Assembly (NCBI RefSeq): GCF_016545825.1
Contig: NC_052620.1
Span: forward strand, 7,750,001 to 7,814,000
Direction: 5' to 3'
Source of the DNA: Eucalyptus grandis
Lineage: Eukaryota > Streptophyta > Magnoliopsida > Myrtales > Myrtaceae
Length of the DNA: 64,000 nt
The notes beneath the pieces were generated by a model. The model had not been told where the DNA came from. It saw only the letters and a program-made list of their open reading frames with translations, and did not search any database. Made by a program: the position numbers and the translations under genes. The first letter of the stretch is position 1. Every line of letters begins with the position of its first letter. Positions 11,521-22,394 of the stretch are shown here, piece by piece.

Positions 11521-11699
11521 CCAATAATATACGTGAGAGTATTTATATTGTATGGAATCATGGATGGCAAATACAATCTTTGAAATCAACTTCCGGCGGT
11601 CATATCATGATTTGGCTGATCAGTTGCCCTATCCATCATCCATTTTTTTTATGTTGTCGTTGAGTTTGAAACCCACAAACATTGACTTTGACTTTTTCC

Positions 11700-11880
11700 C
11701 TACAATGATACGAATAGCCCCGAACGTCACGGCCAGGTTCATGTGGCCACCCAATATGTTCGCCCCCACTGAGATTGCCACAAACAGGCCAAACGCATGG
11801 GCTAGGGTTGCCGCCACCAGACCTGCCAGGGTGATTGATCCATCATCCGTAAGTTTGTCTGATGAAACAATGCAAATATG
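11700..11880 (-). pseudogene. tonoplast intrinsic protein (aquaporin) exon fragment
   Basis: On the minus strand at about 11,716-11,865 the frame reads [18 protein letters not shown], then [20 protein letters not shown], then [10 protein letters not shown]. In tonoplast aquaporins this is the segment entering membrane helix 2 and the first pore loop, where HVNPAVTFG is usual. Here the first NPA box has become NLA. Similarity stops abruptly on both sides, and there is no start, no second NPA box and no further exon within the neighbouring sequence. Aquaporins of this class move water and small solutes across the vacuole membrane. This is a lone decayed exon piece, probably dragged in by rearrangement or transposition. 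Confidence 0.85.
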
Positions 11881-11984
11881 TAACTTATAAATATACAAAT
11901 GCAGTTTGGCCACAGATCCAATATTATGTATTCATAGCACGGGACAGTTTTCAATACAAATGAAAGGGATTGTCTCGCAGCCAT

Positions 11985-13324
11985 CGGAATTAATCTGGCT
12001 TGATTTTCTATCTAATGAAAAAAGAAATGCCTAATTGTGAGAAATGTATTAAAAAGAAAAAGATGACTTAGCAAAAGTTATCTCAAATCCCTTGCCGGCG
12101 AAAACAAAGATAACCATGGAGGAGAACTCGGCGAGTGTTGCCTTGAGCGCATTAGGGTGGCTCGCCTCTTGCGTTGTCTGATCGCAATTCTATAGATTGC
12201 CATATTTTTCTCTTCCTGAGCTTCTCTCTCTCCCCTCTTCATTCTCTTAGCGCCTCTTGTTTTCTCTCTTCACTCCCTTTATAAATCCACCTAAACTAAC
12301 GGCAGTGCAACCGGTATGGCCAGTTGCCGGTCAAAATAGAAGCCTGGGGGATTTGGCTTAGGCCGCACGTTTGTGACTTTACAGCCAATGACCGCGACGC
12401 CTCACCGGCTACGGCGCTGCCACGTGTGTGGTCATGATGGAACGTACCGTGATGTGTGAAGAGATCGACGGCCATGACGTGGCGGGACCCGCTCCATGAT
12501 ATGGGGAAGGCGATGCAATGGTCTGCGAACCATCGGATTATTGAATCCCCAAAACGTTCTTCAAATTGGAAGCCAGTGGAAAAAAAGGGCGAGAGCTTTG
12601 CGGTGATCGTTTGTCATGTTCATTTGTGTGGGGACCCACCTGGATTTCTGTCAAATCCTACTTTTTATTTTTATTTTTATCACGGATCTTCCTTAAATTA
12701 ATTAAAGAATAAAGAAATAAAGAAATAAAGAAATAAGCCTCTCTTAGAAAATGCTTCGATAGCCTTATGTCTCACTACACCTCAACTCTATTGCCAACAT
12801 TCCCCGCGTCGGACCAGCGAGAAACGCGGCGTCTTCGTCTCACCCTATTGCGAGTCTCAGCACATACTTTTTTACTCAAATAACGAAAAACATGACTTTT
12901 GACTTTTTCCTTGCACGATTTTTTTTTTCCTTGCACGATTTCACCAACCACTTTTCATCCACAACATCAATAGAATTACTCAGATAATTTATTTAATCGT
13001 TGCTAATAATTTATAATTAATGTCAGTGTCAATAGACTTCGCGTTCGTACTACAGCGGGTCCAATAGTTCTACGCATTAAATAAAAACCGAACATTCGAT
13101 CTTGTGGGCATTCCGATTTGACCGTAAGACTTTTTAGGTTCATAGGTACATAAGTATGGATGGTGTACTTACCTCTATGTGTTGAGTGAGAGGCTCATTA
13201 AAGGGTCACGCCTATGTAGCACTGGTTCCGCGTGAAACTATAATAGACTTGGACCTTGAATTCTTATGTGATTATAGGCACATCTATGTGTAGTGCTTAA
13301 GAAATTAATTGGATACTTAAGACA
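11985..13324. other. no recognised gene; partial repeat
   Basis: 12,115-12,440 is GC-richer with a pyrimidine tract and no family resemblance. About 12,790-12,860 (caacattccccgcgtcgg, then gcggcgtcttcgtc) matches 20,520-20,580. The 16-bp word tttccttgcacgattt is duplicated at 12,906 and 12,926. Nothing is recognised at 13,020-13,320. Confidence 0.45.
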
Positions 13325-13470
13325 AAGGAAGAAATTGTTCAAATAAACATAAATCTATTGCATAACCGGCATTGACATAGATCATCAACAATTGAAATAA
13401 CATCGTTTTAAGAATTTTATAATTTTTTTTCCCTTCTTCACAATTTATCTTCCTAGAAAAAGGTCAATGA
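13325..13470. repeat. direct repeat flanking AO1, left copy
   Basis: Matches 17,495-17,640. Both contain gaaattgttca, cataaatctattgca, tagatcatc, attgaaataacatcgt and atcttcct in order. The two copies bracket the AO1 gene at a spacing of about 4.2 kb, as expected after a local duplication or a transposition carrying the gene. Confidence 0.7.
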
Positions 13471-13724
13471 GATCTTCATGGCCCCGCACATGACCCTCGC
13501 CGGTAGAGAAAGAAAAACACAAAGAAAAAAAAAGCAAAGAAAAAGGAAAATAAAAAATAATTTTTTTGAATACATATTAAAATGTTATTGAAAATTTTTC
13601 TTGTTAGCATTAGTAGTATCATGTGGGACGACCATCGTCCACATTAGCGATTTTTGACTAAAATTGATTAAATTGATTCAGTTTACAAAATTAAAAAGTT
13701 TAAGAATTGTTTGGTAAAAGTGCA

Positions 13725-14560
13725 TTAAAGACTTTTGAACAACTTTCCCACAAGCAAGCAAACTTAATTAGAGATGGAGGAAATTTCCCTACTTTTTTCT
13801 TTTTCAAAATACGTTACGTAATCAAATAAAATTTTGTTTATCTATTAATCCTTAATGTTTTTCCCATATATAATTAGGTCTGTGAAGACCGTGGTCAATC
13901 ATTTAACTCACTTTAAACTCCTTATGTGCATATATTACTCGAATAATTTTTTATAACAAATTCAAAAAAAGTAAATGAGTAAAATAAAAAGATGCTAGTA
14001 AAATAACAACTACAATAACCTAAAGATTGAATTTCTTACAGAAAAACTACAAAAGTACGCAAGTGTTGTGGCGATACGTACTCCGAATGCGTGCTCTCTT
14101 CATCCAAGTCAAGTTAATCCTCTCTTATGTCGCCAAATCATATTTATTCCGCATATACGTCCTCAGCTACTTATTTTTTTTCCTATATTTGCTTTAATCT
14201 TTTCAATGTTAAGTTGCAATTCGATATTCTTTTTTTTTTTTCTTGAAATCAGAATAAAATAAAGTTTTCAAAGTCAAAGTAAACATAATTACTCTTGTAG
14301 CTAAAGACGATAGTTATGATTCCGTTCATAATATAAATTTCACGGGTACCCAGTATGCTATTTTTCAACGCTTTGGCAGCGGCTCAAATGGCTACATTGC
14401 ATTTGAAAATTTTACTATTCATTTACCAAAAAAAAGAAATTTACTAGTCGATTCACCTGTGACACGTGTTCAAAGGGCCCACTTGTCAGATTCTTCTATC
14501 TCCTGCTTTCGTTCCCTGTCTCTTTCAGTCACTGTTTTCTTCGTTTTCTTTTTGCAGGCC
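13725..14560. repeat. duplicated block E, 5' part, copy 1
   Basis: Aligns with 28,685-30,330 with several indels. Landmarks are aacttaattagagatggagg, ttaatccttaatgttttt, ccgtggtcaatcatttaact and cgccaaatcatatttat. It lies upstream of AO1 as its partner lies upstream of AO2, so gene and flank were duplicated together. A candidate poly(A) micro-insertion sits at 14,405-14,455. Confidence 0.7.
14405..14455 (+). mobile_element. possible LINE-tail micro-insertion
   Basis: The phrase gaaaattttactattcattt is followed by ACC and a run of A's, then gaaatttactagtcgattc, which resembles the first phrase. The target duplication is imperfect, so this is a weaker example of the same insertion type. Confidence 0.4.
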
Positions 14561-14561
14561 A

Positions 14562-15240
14562 TGGACGACGCTCTCCTCCTCCGTTGCTCGCCTCTCCTCC
14601 CTCCAGCCGTCTCCCTCACCTACACGGCGCCGACGACGTCGTTCGCCGGCCCCTTCAACCTCGAGGTCCTCTGCGGCTCCGATATCGTCGCCTCCTTCCA
14701 CAGCTTCCGGATCTGACGGGGTTCGACCCTCGCCAGATCCGGGGCGGGCGACCCTCGCCCTGGCTGCGAGAGTCGACCTCTCGCCGGATTTGGCGAGGGC
14801 GACCCTGGCCGGCCATAGGCCAAAGGGAAAGAAAGGAAAAAGAAGAGGACGAACCGGTGAAGAAGACGAGAAACGGGGAAAGAAGAGGGAGGGTAACGAA
14901 GGAGAGAGAAAACAGATCCCGACACTTCTCCCTCCGAGATGGCCTCCACCGCGACCCATTCCGGATCCGAGACCCAAGACGGATCCGGCTCTCGCGGGTC
15001 CGGCCTTGGTACGGGAGCGGCTCCGGCGAGAAGGCGGTCCGCGAAGTCGAGCAGTCGAATTTCGGGGGAAAGTGGAATCGGTATTTCCCAAATGGTGGGG
15101 GCCCAGGTGAGGCCGCAGTGGCGTACTCTTTCTTGTTTTTTTTTGCGGCGTACTTCATCGTGGACCAAAAAAAAGGTAGGATTTGGTGACGTGTGTATTG
15201 ATGCTCTGTGTCCAAATCAAAGGCCGCATTCCTGCTCTTT
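14562..15240. other. GC-rich segment upstream of AO1
   Basis: Several long frames overlap on both strands because of composition. The plus frame from the ATG at 14,562 gives a short proline- and serine-rich peptide ending at a TGA near 14,716 that I do not recognise. About 14,720-14,790 and 14,920-15,060 align with 30,560-30,750 (agatccggcgcgggcgaccc, then ctccctccgagatggcctcc). The piece at about 14,790-14,915 is extra here and has the ggccggcc and purine-rich wording of the GC-rich mobile elements. It may be a promoter or 5' leader region or a captured gene fragment. Confidence 0.4.
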
Positions 15241-15288
15241 ATGATGCCTTTCTAAAACCCGAAAAGGGACAACGGGGACAGCATTGAG

Positions 15289-15326
15289 CTCCTCCTCCTC
15301 CTCCTCCTCCTCCTCCTCCTCCTCCT
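15289..15326. repeat. CTC trinucleotide microsatellite
   Basis: About 12 tandem CTC units end 91 bases before the AO1 start codon, probably in the 5' leader. The equivalent position before AO2 has only a short irregular cttcttcttcc tract, so the expansion is specific to this copy. Confidence 0.9.
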
Positions 15327-15417
15327 TCGCTGAATCAACGGTGGCTGCTCGAATTCCCTCTGTTCCGATCAAAGTTTCCATCTTTTGTGCACGGCTTGAT
15401 TCCGGTGAGCGCGAGAG

Positions 15418-16937
15418 ATGGGTGGCTCGATGACATTGCTTCTATTGCTTCTCGCGATGATAGGATTGGCAGGGGCTCGAGTGCGCGTCTACAACTGGGA
15501 CGTGAGGCGCGAGCTGAAATCGCCGAGCTCATACAAGAAGCAGGTCGTCACCATCAACAGAGAGTCCCCGGGCCCGACCATCCAGGCGGGACGGGGAGAC
15601 AGAGTTTTCGTCAGCGTCATCAACAGGTTGGAGGAGAATCTCGCCATCCATTGGGACGGAACCCGACAGGTACGGGGCGAACCAATGGAAACTGTGTTAT
15701 GAGGGTCTCTGTAGTGTGTTTGATGAAGATTGTAATGAGAAGATTATGAGACGATGAGTTTGGACTGGATTGAATTGCAGATTAAAAGTCTAGGGAGCGA
15801 TGGAACAGAGGCCATCAATCAAAGGCCAATTTTTCCTGGAGAAAATTTCACCTATCGTTTCATTGCCGATCGGGTGAGTCCTAAGTACAAAGATCATTCG
15901 ATACCATGTTCGTGTGAGCTTTTCTGAAATTCGTGCGAGGTTCAAGTTGACTCTACCCCATTCGATGAATATGCTCTGCGGGCATTTAAATTCTTATCTT
16001 GCAAAGGGATATCATTTGTACTATATGCTTCCTTGCAGCTTGGAAAATCTCCGTACTACTCCTATTACAGAAGTCAAACAGTGGATGGACTGCATGGGTT
16101 TATCGATGTTTTGCCGCCATACAGCATGACCGAGCCATCCGCTTGCGATTATGGCAAGAGCATCATCCTTGACGACCAGTACTACAAAAGCTATTACGAT
16201 TGCGCGGCGGAGCCTGAGGTGATTAATTTAATTTGATTTCCTCAATTATGAAGGACTTAAACACCAGTTTCCTCATTTGTCATGTTCTTTTCATTCTCTT
16301 TTGCTGCTTGGATTGCAGTCCCTGCTGATTCCCAGGAAGGGAAAGTTTGATTATGCCGAATCGACCGCTCCAAGCTCACATCCAACAGCTTGTGATGGGA
16401 TCAATCCTGAATATCTGCACTGGAGGGTCCTCCCTGGTAAAACTTATCGCCTCAATATTTCAAGTGTGACTGCTCAATCTGCTCTCAGCTTTAGGATTGA
16501 GGTATACTTTCATTACGACCTACAAATTGTACCTCTGGTTGGTTTGTTTCCTTGCTTTCTATAATGAAGTGTGCACATCTGGATTGGGCTTTTTCGATGT
16601 TTTTAAAGACTTATTAGATTGAAGAAATTTTGGAGATAGATTTGCAAGATGAAGCGACCCTTCATTTTTTTTGTTACTCCGGACCTCAATCTTTGAATTG
16701 CAGGATCACAACCTTACCGTTGTTGAAGCAGACGGGCACTATATAGTGCCAAGCTTGATTGTCTACTCGGGCAAGACATACTCTGTCAAGATCAAAGCCG
16801 ATCAAGATCCGTCGAGAAATTACTCGATCACGACCAACATTGTTGGCCAGAACGCCAGTGCCACAACCCCTCTCGGTCTGGCTGTGCTCAGTTACTCCCC
16901 ACCTGCTGGCCCGATTCAGAATGACGTCACACCATAG
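15418..16937 (+). CDS. AO1: two-domain ascorbate-oxidase-like protein, copper ligands lost
   Basis: Five exons with GT-AG introns give an uninterrupted 313-residue product: 15,418-15,669, 15,781-15,873, 16,039-16,218, 16,319-16,501 and 16,704-16,937. The ATG lies in a good context and opens a hydrophobic signal peptide of about 20 residues, so secretion to the apoplast is likely. Family features follow in order: VYNWDVRRE, PGPTIQA.RGD, SDGTEAI, FPGENFTYRF, GLHGFIDV, then domain 2 with EPESLLIPR, LTVVEADGHY, YSGKTYSV, DQDPSRNYSI and TPLGLAVLSY. This order is that of L-ascorbate oxidase, a multicopper oxidase. Family members run to roughly 550-580 residues; this one stops where domain 3 should begin, so the type-1 copper site is absent. 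In domain 1 the HWHG motif is HWDG, and the YHAHYG-like motif is YYSYYRS. The protein therefore cannot be a normal oxidase. Several N-glycosylation sites (NFT, NIS, NLT, NYS) remain. It could be a non-catalytic secreted protein or an expressed pseudogene. Confidence 0.8.
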
Positions 16938-18000
16938 TTAGTTCAGAGCCTAGGCAGGAAAGGCCGCCGCATGACAAGACTAATCTCTTAGCTAGAGAGG
17001 CTGTTTCGATCTCTTGTTTTAAAAATGGGGTTATGTTTTCCTAGAGAATATTTATTATCTTTTGAGCAAAAGTTTGCACTTTTTCTTGGATCTTTGAAAA
17101 GTATGATTATTTTTCGCCAGAGAATATAAATCATATTTTTGTTTTGTTTATTAGCTTCTTAACGAATTACTGGGGAACATGCTGGTTAGTGTCTTATTCG
17201 GTTGAATTTGACGTTCTAATCGAGTGTTAACTTGGCTTTCAATATCCAAGTCAGAGGCGATTCTAGTCATATCTCAGCATTTCTCCTATGATGGCATGGG
17301 ATAGTTTCTTGCATCGTTGTTCACTGATCGAGCAATTTGTCATAAGTCTCTCGGCCTGCACACAAAAAAATAATGTTAGAGCAGGTTGCTTCAATTTTGC
17401 AGGGTATACCCAATTTGTCATTGGGCACACGTGTAGAAAATTTGTTCCAATTGGGCATCTTCTAGGAAGAGGAGATTGCTTCTATTTTGAAGGAGGAAAT
17501 TGTTCAGACAGCCATAAATCTATTGCACAACAGTCACTAACTTAGATCATCGATGATTGAAATAACATCGTCTTACGAATTTATTTTTTCTTTGTTCTTC
17601 CCCCTTTTCTCATAGTCCATCTTCCTGAAAAAAGGCTGAATCCATTCGATTTCCTTAACTTTTCGCGGAATTCTTCATTAGTGGTTGTGAGATTGCTGGT
17701 AAGATCATTTGGAGACCTTCTACTAGAGATGTGGATTCCATCAAATGGTTCAGAGATAGGATGCTGCTGCTTGTTGTTTCTCGTTGTAACTCTCCTCGCA
17801 GGTCATGCATGAATGAGCTTAATAAGCTCATCGGGTTGTTTCTTACAGAGTATTATATGGAATGGTCCAGGATGCTCTGGTCAAGACTTGAGATTGAAGA
17901 GTGCATGAACTTCAAGAGAGATTCCACTCGGTGCAGGCAATATATGTGACAACACTCATGTCTTTGCTGGAAAGGTTGTTTTGCTCATATACGGATACTT
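16938..18000. repeat. duplicated block E, 3' part, copy 1
   Basis: Aligns with 32,793-33,270 and 34,060-34,500. Landmarks are agtcagaggcgattctagtc, atatctcagcattt, aagatcatttggagacctt and aggtcatgcatgaatgagct. No remnant of the third cupredoxin domain of ascorbate oxidase is visible here. The right copy of the AO1-flanking direct repeat is at 17,495-17,640. Confidence 0.65.
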
Positions 18001-19294
18001 ACGCAGCTTGGAGAAGTATATCAATTCCATCTCTCTGACGTTTCTAATTACTGCTCTCGTAGTATGTATACATACGGTCCCGTTCAGTGATGAGTATTTG
18101 TTTGTTGAAATTTGCAAATAAGGCACCTACTCATGGTACATGCCACATTGTTTATTTCGTGGTCTGCTTTACATAACTATAATGAGATTGATATAATTTC
18201 AAACTGAACATGTTTCGGGATAAATCAGCCCATTATAGATATTAAGAAAAAAAATCTGTTCGTAGTGTTGCTGAGATTAATCACTATAGTCCTACCTAGA
18301 AGCGAAAATAAACGAAGGGGAAAGAATAGATAGACAACTCTATCATCCCCAATCTGACATGGTTGCCGATCTAAGGCGAAGGTTGTGTGTTTTTTTTTTT
18401 TTTTTCCAATTTCAACAGCATCCACAAATCACTTTCCTGTCATTCAAAGAGGGTTTAGCATCGATCCATTCGAAAAAAAAAATGCAAATCATCAACCTGA
18501 CCAATACCCTTGATAGTTTGGGTTTTGATGATTGAGGGATGATGATTGGAATGTGCTGTCCTAGGAGAGGCGCCGAGCGATGGTGGCGCTATCTGGACCC
18601 ACCACCCAATTCGGCCCCCGCCGACCAGGAAATCTCTTTCCTACTCGTCGTGTCATCTGGCATACTCCCCAGCCCAAATTCTTACATCAGTCTAAAGGAG
18701 AATCCAATATCATTAGCGAAGAGGGTTAGGATTTTAGCATGTCTAGCTTGACTTGGACGGCGTTTCATCATCGAAGCCGCGCATGAAGAATCATTCGTTG
18801 TCGTTTACGCTGGGGCTGTTTAGGCGAAATGCTGCTGCTCTCAGACGCACCCCGGCGCTGCAAATTTAGCTCATAGATTCAGCAGCGCATCACGTCGTCT
18901 CATCAAATCATTCGGTGCCAAGTGCGGGAAATTGCATCGGAAATAAAGAAATAGGATCTCTTGGTTCGTAGTGAACCCGATACCCTCTTGGAAAAGGGAC
19001 ATAAATGCACACCCACATACAAATATATGATATTATATTGGACAGTTTTGGCCAATTAGATGGAGTTAATAAAAGAACTTAATTATATCAATTTTACAAA
19101 TTGTAGAACTTGATAACCTTTTTTGTGCACTTGTCCATTTATTAAAATATTATTCATGATATGTTTGATAAAAAAAAAAAATTAGAAAATTTCACAACTT
19201 TTGTGCGGTTCTCATTTGATGCAAAAATTTTCAATTAACTAGTTAAGTCCCATTGATTTTAGAAAACATTCACTTTAGTGATATCGATAATTTC
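18001..19294. other. no recognised gene
   Basis: AT-rich with a T run at 18,391. 18,540-18,900 is GC-richer with a 70-codon open frame that I do not recognise. Nothing else is supported. Confidence 0.4.
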
Positions 19295-19500
19295 TCTAAT
19301 GGAAAAATCCGACTTGGTATTAATTTAGCATAAAATTGTTGGACTGAGCTAGCCAAGGAAATGAAAAGCATGTCGAAGGATGTTGTTTAGCCCTTTCAAT
19401 GCCTCAAATTGATGAATAGGGGACGAATTACGCACAATCGATAATCATAACCCCACATTTCCATTCACAAATGAAAAAATTGCGGAAGATAAAGACTTCG
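19295..19500. repeat. duplicated block A, copy 2
   Basis: Shares with 3,300-3,500 the succession gacttggtattaattta, ttagccctttc, ttgatgaat, ccccacatttccatt and aaattgcggaag. Similarity fades after about 19,500. Confidence 0.7.
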
Positions 19501-19969
19501 TCCCTGCTTATCCTCTAGAACGAAAACATAAAGTCGTCAAAATTTCTAAGTTCCCCACTCTCCAACTCGGTACTTTGCTCTCGCGTGATTAAAAGAACCG
19601 TTCTCGGTTCTCTGAACTTAGACTTTAGGGCAAAAAACGAATGGCTTTGCAGATGCATAGAGACGAGAGGACAAAACGAGAGGGAAGGGCGAGTCCTCGT
19701 GGGTGACATCACCACCAAACTTTACATTTAATATTTTCTTTTCTTTTCCGACATGTAACTCAGCCCTCCAGCCTTAGTTAAGTCCAACGTGACCGGTCAA
19801 GGATATTTTCTTCCTTTATATATATATATTTTAATATTCTTTCCTCTCTTTTTTTTCCTTTTATCCTTTTTCTGTTTTTTCCATAAAAAAGACAAAATAA
19901 AAAAAAGATTAAATCCTAAAAACACACAAATAAATAAATAAAATCCAGGCAGAGGGCTGGCCCTAGCCC
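19501..19969. other. no recognised gene
   Basis: A short open frame on the minus strand (19,515-19,718) is not recognised. 19,815-19,905 is T- and A-rich low-complexity sequence. Confidence 0.35.
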
Positions 19970-20420
19970 TTAAAAGCACTCAAATAATCCATGTATAATA
20001 TTAATAAAAATGAGAATCATTATCTAGTTTGTACTCTAAAGTTTTTCAAATGCTAAAAGCCAAAAAGACATTTCGTGCCGTCTAAATTTTGGCCCCAATT
20101 GTTAAGACTGCAAAGTGGAAAGTGCGTTTTCATTCATAAATAAAATGACGTGAGATTAGAGAAATTAATATGTGTCTATATATATGGTTTTTATGTAATG
20201 TAATTTGCCCCAATTCTCCCTTATAAAACCATTGTAAATTTGCTCAATGTACCCGCAGAGTTAGACCCAGTGCATTAGAAGTCAAATTCTAGCAAATGCA
20301 AGGGTCCAAAACACCTATGAATGCATCAAATCAACAATTCATGGAGAACATCCATTGAAAAACTTAAAGGCATCTTTAGAGGATTACCAGGTTAACTCCT
20401 AAATCCGCAATTGGCCAACT
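19970..20420. repeat. duplicated block C, copy 2 (empty site)
   Basis: Counterpart of 7,990-9,300 without the 8,143-9,107 element and without the poly(T) micro-insertion. Here ccaaaaagacatttcgtgcc runs straight through. A different piece of about 175 bp is present near 20,190-20,365. Confidence 0.75.
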
Positions 20421-20499
20421 CCTAGATCAGGCAAAGGAGTTACGACCCTCCCCGAGCCGGGCCTTAGCAAAAAAGAAAAATAAAAAGAAAAAAAAAACC

Positions 20500-21465
20500 A
20501 AAAAATGTCCTGCTCACCAACGTTTATTCCCAACATTCTCCGAGTCAGACTAGAGGGGAAACGTGGCGTCTTCGTCCGACCCCATCGCGAGACTCGACGC
20601 CAGCTGCCTCCTTTCTCCCGCGCTTCAAAAAGGAGTGGGGCCCTCAGCACCCCCAAATTTTTTCTTTTGAATATTAAAAACACAGCAATTCGTTTAGCTC
20701 CATCGTCTAGACGACGCCGTTTGGGATCGTATATGTCTGTCCTTTCAACGTATTTCAGAAAAAGAAGAAGAAGACAAAAGAGAGAGAATTAATGGGCTTG
20801 TTTCAAAACTCCGGATTTCAGACAGAAAATGATAGGATTGATTGCAAATGCCTTACGACGAATCCGGATTGTCTGGAGCGCACGAATCGTTTGCCCTTTC
20901 CACGGGCCCGGCGTTTTCTCACGGGCCGACATCGCGCGTCGAGGTCGCTAGGGATCGCAGCGATTCCGAACCTGACTTTTTATGCAGCTTTCGGAAACTG
21001 GTTCTTGATTGGACGAGCGTGCGTGTGCGTGTCGTTTTGGTACTCTGATTATTGTCTTTTTTATTTTTTGGTAAATGATTATTGTCTTTATATCTACGAG
21101 TCGTATTCTAAGGATACAAAAAATATTGTTCTGCTCCACAAATCAATTTCTAGCCACAAGCGGATTTTTCTATTTCTATTCTTTAGACTGAATTTCTAAG
21201 CAAAAATATGAAGTTGATAATCATTTAAAATTTCTCTTTAGAATGGCACGGGTGAGTAGCCGGCTAGAAATGAGGAAAAGCGATGAGAATGATTTTTATT
21301 TTGAAAATAGAAAAGTAGAATATTTTCATTTCTCATTTCCGTTCTGAACCTAATTTTGGACTAAAAATTTATTTTAGAAATAGAAAAATGAAATTGTATT
21401 ACTAAATTGATTTGTTCCAAACATATTCTTGAAAACATAAAAAATAGAAAAATAAAATGGTTATC
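20500..21465. repeat. duplicated block D, copy 2
   Basis: 20,690-21,465 aligns with 9,980-10,970, and 20,520-20,580 aligns with 12,790-12,860. The shared core is ctccggatttcag, cgtcgaggtcgctaggg, gattattgtcttt and gaaattgtattactaaat. Overlapping open frames at 20,505-21,199 are not conserved in the other copies and are not called as genes. Confidence 0.7.
21046..21089 (-). mobile_element. 16-bp LINE-tail micro-insertion with paralogous empty site
   Basis: tgattattgtcttt at 21,046-21,059 is repeated exactly at 21,076-21,089. The insert TTTATTTTTTGGTAAA reads on the minus strand as TTTACC followed by an A-rich tail, matching the LINE terminus at 48,521. The duplicate at 10,593-10,607 has the word once with no insert. 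This pair shows directly that the piece is an insertion and that it is younger than the block D duplication. Confidence 0.88.
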
Positions 21466-21479
21466 ATACTTGTTCAATG

Positions 21480-21700
21480 TACACTCGATAGAAAAAGAGA
21501 AAAAAAATATCACTTATATTTCCTCAAACTAGATAATTATTAAAATACTTTCATGATACAGTCTTTCTAAATTGATGAAAACAATATGACAAATGACATA
21601 GCACCACAAACGCATCAAGATTTCCTGTCAAAAAATGCATCAAGTTTAGAATTGCCCGAAATTTTCGGATGCTAATAAATAGGCCTAACCAGGCCAAGCG
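21480..21700. repeat. duplicated block B, copy 2
   Basis: Partner of 3,950-4,145. It shares cctcaaactagat, attattaaaatactttcatg and the gcaccacaaa phrase, and the following gcatcaagtttagaat phrase also agrees. Confidence 0.75.
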
Positions 21701-22224
21701 GGGCTATAGATAATCTTTAGGATGCACGCCACGAAAGGAGAGTTACGGAAAGTCCGATTGTCAAGCTGAAAGCATTTTAAGGCCGATGTCCGTTGCAGCG
21801 AATGTTGCAGCATGAGGAGATGAGTTCAGGGCCTGATTTTTTATTTTTTTTTGTTCGCTTTAATACTTACGGCGGAGAAATTCAAATCGTTATCCGAAAT
21901 ACAAAAAGTGAAGCTGTCAACCCCAACAATTGTCGTCAAAGATGGTTGGTGCCTTTGGTTAATCGTGTGACCATCCAATATACAAGCAGTGCCATTCTTG
22001 AAATTGTCCGAAAAGACTTGTCGTCTGGGAACGTGACCCCATCCCATAATTAGGTGGCTTGGTTTTCTCGTTTCAGAAACAGTCAAGCCGTAATTATGTG
22101 GGACCCTGATGGGGACGAGATGCTTCTGAAACTCAAGTCTATGACCATATATGGGCACTCCCGTTGGAGTGGTCTTTTGTCTTGTACCTGAGTGGAAAAT
22201 GATAGCTTATTTCTTTCCTTCATT
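21701..22224. other. no recognised gene
   Basis: Two small open frames on opposite strands (21,793-22,053 and 21,841-22,158) overlap each other. Neither shows a family motif. Confidence 0.35.
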
Positions 22225-22363
22225 TTCATTCGGATGCTCCGGATTTCAAAACATTATTGAATTGATTACGAACGCCAATACGACGATTCCGGATTTGTTT
22301 TTTTTCCACACTGTACTCTCGCGTACCGCACACTAGGATTCCATGGACCCATGCTAGTAGTTT
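22225..22363. repeat. duplicated block D, copy 3, left part (LINE target)
   Basis: Contains ctccggatttcaaaaca and ggattccatggaccca, matching block D copy 1 at 10,200-10,310. It is interrupted by the LINE at 22,364 and resumes at 28,179-28,410 with gtgacctggcgacggtaatt, which follows directly in copy 1. The left target duplication tgctagtagttt is at 22,352-22,363. Confidence 0.75.
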
Positions 22364-22394
22364 TTTTTTTGGTCGAAAATGAGATTTACTTTCA

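Noticed and set aside
12906..12941. Duplicated word tttccttgcacgattt as a further LINE micro-insertion
   Set aside because: Only a few T's separate the copies and no LINE-specific bases are present, so simple slippage is as likely.
14466..15215. Long overlapping frames upstream of AO1
   Set aside because: Five or more frames overlap on both strands, and none is kept in the duplicate at 30,340-30,850.
16938..18000. Search for the missing third ascorbate-oxidase domain downstream of AO1
   Set aside because: No HCH-type copper motif or neighbouring family wording could be found in any frame here or after AO2.
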